A DNA stretch of 64,000 bases from Rhodothermales bacterium (lineage in GTDB: Bacteria; Bacteroidota; Rhodothermia; Rhodothermales; JANQRZ01), in contig JANQRZ010000006.1 in NCBI GenBank assembly GCA_028284265.1, positions 124,001-188,000 of the forward strand, given 5' to 3'. The translations under genes and the position numbers were made by a program. Shown here in pieces: positions 58,531 to 64,000 of the stretch; position 1 is the first letter of the stretch, and every line of letters starts with the position of its first letter. Below the pieces are notes generated by a model that was not told the DNA's origin, did not search any database, and worked only from the letters and a program-made list of their open reading frames with translations.

Positions 58531-59615
58531 GAATGAGGGCAGAGAAACAAGAGAGGAGGGAGAACAGAAGGAGGAGAGAGCCGCTATCTCTTCTATCTCT
58601 TCTATCTCTTCTATCTCTTCTTGTCACCGGCTGCCTCCCGTCCTCGAATCAGCGCAAGCTGGACCGGACGCTCTTTCCGTCGGATTCCCTCTCGCGGGAG
58701 ATTGCCGAGGCTGCGCCGGTCGATACGCTCCAGTTCGTTCGCCGCGTTGAGGCACCGGCTGAGTCGGAGCTAGAGTATCCGACGAGCTTTGGGCTGACGA
58801 GCGACGGGGTCGTCGTCGCCGCCACCCGGCTCGGTGCGCTCGTCTGGTTCGACGCCGAGGGGGGGTACGTGCGGACGCAGAAAGGGCGGGTGTTCAGCTA
58901 TCCATTCTTGGCAGGCGTGCAAGGGGACACCGTCGCTGTCCTGAATCGGGGCACGCACCGCGTCGACCTCGTGGTCGGCGACCGGTCGGTGCAGCAGGTC
59001 GACGTGCCCGAGGTGCGCAACGGCAACGCGCTGCTGACCGAGCGCGGCCTGTTCTATAAAACCGCCGCTGAGGGTGAAGTCGCGACACTACACCACTTCG
59101 ACCTCGACGGCACCGAGCGGGCGCGTTACGATCTCGCCGGACCCTACTGGCGGCACCTCGGGTTTCTGAGGACTTGGGGCGACTCGCTCCTCGTCCTCTC
59201 TGGCTACCGGCCCGTCGTCGACGTGCTCACACCTGATACACGGAGCGGAGCCGTGCTCGACACCCTCGCCCTCACCGGGTTCGACTCGCCCCAGCTAGCG
59301 CGCAGCCGACTCTGGGCCGCTGGCGAGGTCGATGAGCCGCCGCTCCTTACGCCCGCATCCGCCGCGCTCGGCGACCGCCTGTTCGTCCTCAACGCCCGCC
59401 CCGGCTGGGTCCGCATCGACGTGTTCCGCCGCGATGAGGGACCGGACGGGCCGCGCCTACTGCTGGAGCGCGCTCTCGTCGAGCCAAACCCTGCGATGGA
59501 CAGCAACCTCCTGTTCGTAGACCTTGCCGCTCGCCGCGTCTCCGACGGCATCGAGTTCATCGTGCTGACGACGAAGCCGCAACCGGGGCTGACCTTCTTG
59601 AAGTGGGTGCCATAG
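58527..59615 (+). CDS. Lipoprotein of unknown function with repeat-encoded signal peptide
   Basis: A 362-residue lipoprotein (GTG 58527 or ATG 58533). The n-region is very charged (RMRAEKQERRENRRRRE, encoded by a purine tract). The hydrophobic core is four copies of LSL encoded by a 9-bp tandem repeat, then lipobox LVTGC. The mature part looks all-beta: DGVVVAATRLGALVWFDAEGGYVRTQ, GDTVAVLNRGTHRVDLVVGD and GDSLLVLSGYRPVVDVL suggest a beta-propeller with 6-bladed-type repeats. It resembles BF3164-like/6-bladed lipoproteins of Bacteroidota, but I cannot name it. Overlap with htrA suggests they are made together. Confidence 0.65.
   Translation: MRMRAEKQERRENRRRREPLSLLSLLSLLSLLVTGCLPSSNQRKLDRTLFPSDSLSREIAEAAPVDTLQFVRRVEAPAESELEYPTSFGLTSDGVVVAATRLGALVWFDAEGGYVRTQKGRVFSYPFLAGVQGDTVAVLNRGTHRVDLVVGDRSVQQVDVPEVRNGNALLTERGLFYKTAAEGEVATLHHFDLDGTERARYDLAGPYWRHLGFLRTWGDSLLVLSGYRPVVDVLTPDTRSGAVLDTLALTGFDSPQLARSRLWAAGEVDEPPLLTPASAALGDRLFVLNARPGWVRIDVFRRDEGPDGPRLLLERALVEPNPAMDSNLLFVDLAARRVSDGIEFIVLTTKPQPGLTFLKWVP
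58535..58619 (+). repeat. Purine tract followed by four 9-bp tandem repeats
   Basis: Positions 58584-58619 are four perfect copies of CTATCTCTT; the 50 nt before are nearly all purines. The repeats encode the LSL units of the signal-peptide core. A change in copy number would lengthen or shorten that core by three residues without a frameshift. The join GAGAGCCGCT is also found in the hairpin before tatC. Confidence 0.85.
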
Positions 59616-59682
59616 AGGAACAGGCGCGTGTGCCTCGCGTGGTACGGAGTCCTTTCAGATTGCTTTGAAAATACTCCGCCAT

Positions 59683-61206
59683 ATGGCTGCTCCTCCTCGC
59701 ATCACCACCCTCGGCGTGCTCCGCGAATCCGGCTACCAGAGCCGCTCGGTCAAGGATGAACTGCGTGCCAACCTGATCGCCAAGCTGCGGGCGGGGGAGG
59801 AGGTCTTCCCCGGCATCCTCGGCTACGACCGGAGCGTGATTCCCCAACTCCAGAACGCCATCCTCGCCCGGCACGACGTCATCCTGCTCGGCCTCCGCGG
59901 TCAGGCTAAGAGCCGGATCGTCCGTCTCCTCACCGGGCTGATGGACGAGTGGCTGCCCGTCGTCGAAGGCTCCGAAGTCAACGACGATCCGCTCGACCCG
60001 GTCTCGAAATACGCCCGCGAACTCGTCGCCGAGCGCGGCGATGAGACGCCCGTGGCGTGGATCGGGCGCGACGCCCGGTACGGCGAGAAGCTCGCCACGC
60101 CCGACACCTCCATCGCCGACCTCATCGGCGACATCGACCCGATCAAGGCCGCGACCCAGAAGCTGACCTATGCGGATGAAGAGGTGATCCACTTCGGCAT
60201 CATCCCGCGCACCAACCGGGGCCTCTTCGCCATCAACGAACTGCCCGATCTCCAGCCGCGCATCCAGGTCGGCCTGCTCAACATTATGGAGGAGCGCGAC
60301 ATCCAGATTCGTGGCTTCAACGTCCGCATCCCGCTCGACCTCGCGTTCGTCTTCACGGCCAACCCCGAGGACTACACGAACCGGGGCAACATCATCACGC
60401 CGCTCAAGGACCGGATCGACAGCCAGATCATCACGCACTACCCGAAGACCGTCGAGATCGGCGTGGCGATCACTGAGCAGGAGGCATGGCAGGACCGGGG
60501 TGAGGCTGTCGCCGTAACGATCCCGCACTATTTCCGCGAGATCATCGAGCAGATCGCCTTCGAGGCCCGCGAGAGCGAGTACATCGACCAGAAGTCCGGC
60601 GTCTCGGCGCGCCTGACGCGGGCCGGGTTGGAAGACCTTATCTCGGCTGCCGAACGCCGTGCCCTCCTGAGCGGCGAGACTGAAACGACTGTCCGCATCG
60701 GCGACCTCGCCGCGGTCGAACCCGCGATCACGGGGAAGGTCGAATTGGTGTACGAGGGTGAGCAGGAGGGCGCGCAGAGCGTAGCCCAACTCCTCATCGG
60801 CAAGGCCGTCTCGACCATCTTCAAGCGCTACTTCCCTGACCCGTCGGACAAGGGCGAAGGCACGGGGCGCGCCGCCTACCAAAAAGTGCTCGGCTGGTTC
60901 TCGAAGGGCAACACGCTCGACCTCGCGCCCGACCTCTCGTTCGACGCCTACGCCAAGCGGCTCGACGCCGTGGATGGCTTGCGGGAGGTGGTGAAGCAGC
61001 ACTCGAACCCGTCCAGCCCAGCGGAGACGGCGAGTGCGATGGAGTTCGTCGTGGAGGCCCTGCACCAGCACTCGCTCGTCGGTAAAGATCGGGTGGACGC
61101 CGACTTCAAATACGCCGACATCATGGGGTCCGTCCTCGGCTCCATTGGCGGCTTCGACGACGATGACGACGACTTCGAAGACTACCGGCGGCGCTACGGC
61201 GGGTAG
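59683..61206 (+). CDS. AAA+ ATPase of the BchI/MoxR (magnesium chelatase-like) type
   Basis: A 507-residue ATPase. P-loop-type GLRGQAKSRIVRLL (about 72-85, with Lys-Ser), Walker B FAINELPDL with NELP in place of a D-E box, the RIQVGLLNIMEERDIQIRGF helix, and sensor region FVFTANPEDYTNRGNIITPLKDRI match magnesium-chelatase I-type and MoxR-like proteins. A long C-terminal domain (about 300-470) and an Asp-rich tail GGFDDDDDDFEDYRRRYGG follow. These proteins usually work with a von Willebrand A partner, which is not adjacent here. The ATG at 59683 is preferred over a TTG six codons earlier. The downstream gene is convergent. Confidence 0.83.
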   Translation: MAAPPRITTLGVLRESGYQSRSVKDELRANLIAKLRAGEEVFPGILGYDRSVIPQLQNAILARHDVILLGLRGQAKSRIVRLLTGLMDEWLPVVEGSEVNDDPLDPVSKYARELVAERGDETPVAWIGRDARYGEKLATPDTSIADLIGDIDPIKAATQKLTYADEEVIHFGIIPRTNRGLFAINELPDLQPRIQVGLLNIMEERDIQIRGFNVRIPLDLAFVFTANPEDYTNRGNIITPLKDRIDSQIITHYPKTVEIGVAITEQEAWQDRGEAVAVTIPHYFREIIEQIAFEARESEYIDQKSGVSARLTRAGLEDLISAAERRALLSGETETTVRIGDLAAVEPAITGKVELVYEGEQEGAQSVAQLLIGKAVSTIFKRYFPDPSDKGEGTGRAAYQKVLGWFSKGNTLDLAPDLSFDAYAKRLDAVDGLREVVKQHSNPSSPAETASAMEFVVEALHQHSLVGKDRVDADFKYADIMGSVLGSIGGFDDDDDDFEDYRRRYGG

Positions 61207-61210
61207 GGCC

Positions 61211-62146
61211 CTAGCGCCAGCGGCGTGCCATGAGCGACTCGGCAGGTGGGGTGGCCTCTTCGCCGTCCGGTGGACGCGGATCGAGGGCGTAGAGCGCGGT
61301 GAGCGTCTCGAACAACGCCGGGTGCCGCTGAGACAACGCGCTGGGCCGCTCGAAGAACACCTCAGTCGCCACGGCGAAGAACTCGGCGGCGTTGGTGGCG
61401 GCATAGCGGCGCAGCATGGACTGCCCGCGCCGGATGAGCGCCGTCTCTCGCTTCACGAGCGCCGTCCAGCTTTCGACCGAGCCGGGGTCGAGGAGCGACG
61501 GGACGCCGTCGGCGTAGAGGTCCTCGAAGTCGAAGAGGTGGGCGAGTTCATGGAGGATGACGTTCGAGCCGTCGGTTCGTGCCCAGCCTCGGCGAACCGC
61601 CGGGGCCGAGAAGATGACCGGTCCTTGCGGATGCACCATCCCGTCGTAATCCGGCTCCAGCGCCGTGTAGTCGTCCCCGAAGTGGCCGGGGTAGAAGAGG
61701 AAGGTGCGGTCGAGCGGAAGCTCCCAGTCGGGCCTACCGTGGAGCAGGAGGGCCGCGCCCGCCGCTACGCTGAGGCGAAGCTCGTCCGTGACCTCGACGC
61801 CGTCGACCCCCTCAAACCGGGCGTCGGCGAGGATGATTTGTACGTCGCGCTCGAACCGGGCACGGTCCGCCTCGTCGGCGCGGGCGTAGAGTGGGACGTG
61901 GGTGTGCAGCCAGTCGCGCCACGCGGAGGGAAAGGGGCGGCGCACCGCTCGCCACCGTCGCCCCGGTCGGCGCAGCCCGATCCCCAGTAGGAGCGCGAAG
62001 GCGACGAGGCCGAACCATGCCGTCCACAGCGGCAACCCTTCGGCCATCGCGGCGATAGCAGCGATGCCGCCGCCGAGGATGACAGCGAGCACGGCGTAGA
62101 AACCGACAGACGAGGGGTGGGCAACGCGCATGGCGAGGGAGAGCAC
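61211..62146 (-). CDS. mtfA: MtfA-like zinc peptidase
   Basis: A 311-residue protein with N-terminal hydrophobic segments (about 15-58, VGFYAVLAVILGGGIAAIAAMAEG and TAWFGLVAFALLLGIGL) and a cytoplasmic-type MtfA domain: HVPLYARADEADRARFERDVQIIL, DGSNVILHELAHLFDFEDL with the HEXXH zinc motif, and AATNAAEFFAVATEVFFERP with the third ligand Glu. Classic MtfA regulates the glucose phosphotransferase system through Mlc in E. coli, and lacks the membrane part seen here; the role in this organism may differ. It is convergent with the AAA+ gene with a 4-nt gap. ATG at 62146; 62131 is also possible. Confidence 0.87.
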   Translation of the reverse strand: MLSLAMRVAHPSSVGFYAVLAVILGGGIAAIAAMAEGLPLWTAWFGLVAFALLLGIGLRRPGRRWRAVRRPFPSAWRDWLHTHVPLYARADEADRARFERDVQIILADARFEGVDGVEVTDELRLSVAAGAALLLHGRPDWELPLDRTFLFYPGHFGDDYTALEPDYDGMVHPQGPVIFSAPAVRRGWARTDGSNVILHELAHLFDFEDLYADGVPSLLDPGSVESWTALVKRETALIRRGQSMLRRYAATNAAEFFAVATEVFFERPSALSQRHPALFETLTALYALDPRPPDGEEATPPAESLMARRWR

Positions 62147-62315
62147 TTCGGGAACGGTGTGGTGAGACGAAGGTAGCGACAGAACAGATGCAGACCTCTT
62201 GGGGGTATCCGACCGCTCCTCAACGTCTCTTCACCCGCGCGGTCGTTTCTTTTCGCATCCGGGCGGCGGCCTCTCCGTAGCCACCGCACTCATCACCCTT
62301 TCCGTTCTCGACGCC

Positions 62316-63029
62316 ATGTCTCTCGTTCGCAGCGTTACCATCACTCTGCTTCTGCTCCTTCTCATCCCCAGCGCCCGTGCTCAGAACGGGAGCGGCGGGG
62401 TTGATGCCGTGCTCGCCATTCCGCAGGGCCAGTTCGCCGAGCGGATCGACGGCATCGGATACGGTTTGGGCGGCGACATCGTGTTCCACATCCCGAATAC
62501 GCCCGTCGGCATTGGCCTGGAGGGGACGTTCGTCACCTACGGGCGCGAGACGATCCGCGAGCGCTTCGGCTCCGGGGCGCTCGGTCGGGTGGACGTAGAC
62601 GTGGTGACGACGAACAACATCTTTCTCGGGCACCTCTTGCTTCGGCTCCAACTGCCGACGGGCGCGTTCCGCCCCTACGGAGATGCGCTCGTCGGGATGA
62701 ACTACCTCTTTACGGAGAGCCGGATCGAGGATGTCGATTTCGGCGACGACCGGGACATCGCGTCCTCCACCAACTTCGACGATTTGGCCTTCTCCTATGG
62801 CATCGGGGGTGGCGTGATGGCCCAAGTGTATGCCGGGCAGTCGGGAAGCACAGGCCGGCCCTTTGAGGTGTTCATCGACGCCCGCCTCCGCTATCTCCTC
62901 GGCGGTAAGGCCGACTATCTCCGCGAAGGCGACATTGACGCCGACAACAATGGCAATCCGGTCTACAACGTCACCCGATCCAGCACGGACTTGCTGCTGC
63001 CGCAACTCGGCGTAACGATCCGGTTCTAG
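62316..63029 (+). CDS. Outer-membrane beta-barrel protein
   Basis: A 237-residue exported protein with signal peptide MSLVRSVTITLLLLLLIPSARA (cut before QNGSGG). The mature part alternates strands and turns (GLGGDIVFHIPNTPVGIGLEGTFVTYGRE, HLLLRLQLPTGAFRPYGDALVGMNYLF, FEVFIDARLRYLLGG) and ends in LGVTIRF with a C-terminal Phe, the usual signal for the BAM complex. The family is PorT/OMP_b-brl-like; function unknown. The ATG at 62316 is chosen because it starts the leader. The start is in an otherwise empty 169-nt gap from the divergent mtfA gene. Confidence 0.78.
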   Translation: MSLVRSVTITLLLLLLIPSARAQNGSGGVDAVLAIPQGQFAERIDGIGYGLGGDIVFHIPNTPVGIGLEGTFVTYGRETIRERFGSGALGRVDVDVVTTNNIFLGHLLLRLQLPTGAFRPYGDALVGMNYLFTESRIEDVDFGDDRDIASSTNFDDLAFSYGIGGGVMAQVYAGQSGSTGRPFEVFIDARLRYLLGGKADYLREGDIDADNNGNPVYNVTRSSTDLLLPQLGVTIRF

Positions 63030-63057
63030 GTACTCCTCAACGGGAATGGCTCCGGTC

Positions 63058-64000
63058 TCACTGTGACTTCGTGATCCAGTTAGGGAAGCGAGGGGCATCG
63101 GTCGACCGATCGGTCTCCTGATCGCTGCTCTCCACCCCGTGTAGCAGCGTAAGCACGACGGGCCGCACGCGCTCGAACTCGCGCTCCACCTCATGTAGCC
63201 CAGCGCTTGTTTCGTCGAAACCGCCTTCGAGCGCGTGTTCCTCCAACTCGGTGCATAGGCGAATGATCTCGTCGAACCCGAGGAGCGCACTGCTTGACCT
63301 CAGCGTGTGGGCAACGCGGGCCGCTTCATCGAGATCGCCGCTGGCGAGGCCGGTCCGTGCCCGGCTCAGGAGTTCTTCGGTGCTCTCGAGGTAGCTGCCC
63401 GTGATCTCGCGGACGAACTCGGGATCATTCTCCCCGATTTGGGCAGCCAGCGAGGACCACGCGGATTGCACATCGTCTTCAGACGCAGCAGCATGTCCCG
63501 CGATGGCGGCCATCTGGGGCGTGTCCGTGTATCGGCGCAGGGCCTCGTCCAGCGCGCGGACGTCGACGGGCTTGGCGAGGTAGGCATCGGTCCCCGCGTC
63601 GAGGCAGCGCTCACGGTCGCCCTGCATCGCGTTCGCCGTCAGCGCGATGATGTAGGGTTGCGATTCCGGAGCCATTTGCTCGCGGATCTTTCGCGTGGCT
63701 TCCAGTCCGTCCATCTCGGGCATCTGGACATCCATTAGAATGACATCGTAGGGCTGGCGGCGGAGCGACTGGAGGACTTCGAGTCCGTTGGCAGCCACAT
63801 CGGCGCGGTATCCGAGCCGCTTGAGGATGCGGAGGGCAACTTTCTGGTTGACGACGTTGTCCTCAGCGACTAGGATGCGAAGCGTGCCGTTGATCTCCCC
63901 GCTGGGTGTCTCGGCGAGCTTGCTGTCTATCTCAAAGGTTACAAGGGCTTCGGTGCTGGCTTGCCCGAAGACATTGAGGAGGGTGTCGTAGAGGCGGGCC
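63058..64000 (-). CDS. Hybrid sensor histidine kinase, C-terminal part (REC-HPt), 5' end outside window
   Basis: The minus-strand frame is open to the right edge, so only the C-terminal 313 residues or so are seen. The first residues ([13 protein letters not shown]) lie in the linker after an unseen receiver or kinase part. They are followed by a receiver domain [25 protein letters not shown] ... [12 protein letters not shown] with the phosphoacceptor Asp, and a C-terminal HPt domain with the His in [15 protein letters not shown]. This is the layout of BarA/TorS-like multistep phosphorelay kinases. The partner regulator is not in the window. Confidence 0.88.
   Translation of the reverse strand, partial: ARLYDTLLNVFGQASTEALVTFEIDSKLAETPSGEINGTLRILVAEDNVVNQKVALRILKRLGYRADVAANGLEVLQSLRRQPYDVILMDVQMPEMDGLEATRKIREQMAPESQPYIIALTANAMQGDRERCLDAGTDAYLAKPVDVRALDEALRRYTDTPQMAAIAGHAAASEDDVQSAWSSLAAQIGENDPEFVREITGSYLESTEELLSRARTGLASGDLDEAARVAHTLRSSSALLGFDEIIRLCTELEEHALEGGFDETSAGLHEVEREFERVRPVVLTLLHGVESSDQETDRSTDAPRFPNWITKSQ

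Noticed and set aside
58584-58619. CRISPR-like array because of short repeats
   Set aside because: The repeats are 9 bp with no spacers and are in frame in a signal peptide; no cas genes.
59557-61404. A minus-strand open frame of 615 codons opposite the AAA+ ATPase gene
   Set aside because: Antisense shadow of a conserved gene; no signal peptide, motif or start context.

Overview
The window looks like chromosomal DNA of a GC-rich member of the Rhodothermota / Bacteroidota side of the tree (Rhodothermaceae- or Rubricoccaceae-like). The evidence is a secreted M36 peptidase with a C-terminal type IX secretion sorting domain, two FG-GAP/ASPIC (CRTAC1-type) proteins, PorT-like outer-membrane barrels, few strong Shine-Dalgarno sequences, and promoter-like TAnnTT(C/T)G boxes. 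Placement is inference from gene content. No plasmid, phage, IS or CRISPR sequence was seen.

Layout. 1-3.3 kb: a TagB/TagF-like transferase, inositol-phosphate synthase and an inositol-phosphate cytidylyltransferase, together suggesting production and use of CDP-inositol. 3.4-11.5 kb: a globin, the M36 protease, and a vanadium-haloperoxidase-type lipoprotein overlapping a large CRTAC1 lipoprotein. 11.5-18.5 kb: two tRNAs, then rpmH-rnpA-yidC-mnmE-mnmG-rsmG, a classic origin-proximal block carrying parS-like sites. 18.5-28.7 kb: an OmpA/PorT-like barrel, a WYL regulator, mfd, murQ, a TPR-CHAT protease and recF. 28.8-38.4 kb: an M48 lipoprotein, a second CRTAC1 protein, MaoC hydratase, DCC thiol protein, ChrA and an RND exporter. 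38.4-44.0 kb: GNAT, an AraC regulator with two SDRs, a compact RtcB homologue and a tandem UspA protein.

43.98-44.60 kb is the most notable region. This gene-free stretch has an AT-rich segment, a TAGTAGTAG run (DnaA-trio), a short GC spacer and then many DnaA-box-like TCCACA/TGTGGA sequences. Order and orientation match the basal unwinding system described for bacterial oriC, and transcription diverges on its two sides. I interpret it as the chromosomal origin; dnaA is not in the window. The parS-like sites about 26 kb away and the rpmH/mnmG/rsmG/recF content fit an origin domain.

44.6-52.7 kb: a + strand series away from the putative origin (DUF4159, DUF4359, glyA, a PRTase, tatC, an S41 protease, TauE/SafE, GT87) that ends at strong hairpins. 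52.7-64 kb: dodecin, two methyltransferases (one ArsM-like), an acyltransferase with a membrane tail, HtrA, a lipoprotein whose signal peptide is encoded by a 9-bp tandem repeat, a BchI/MoxR-like ATPase, MtfA, a barrel protein, and the C-terminal end of a hybrid histidine kinase cut by the window edge.
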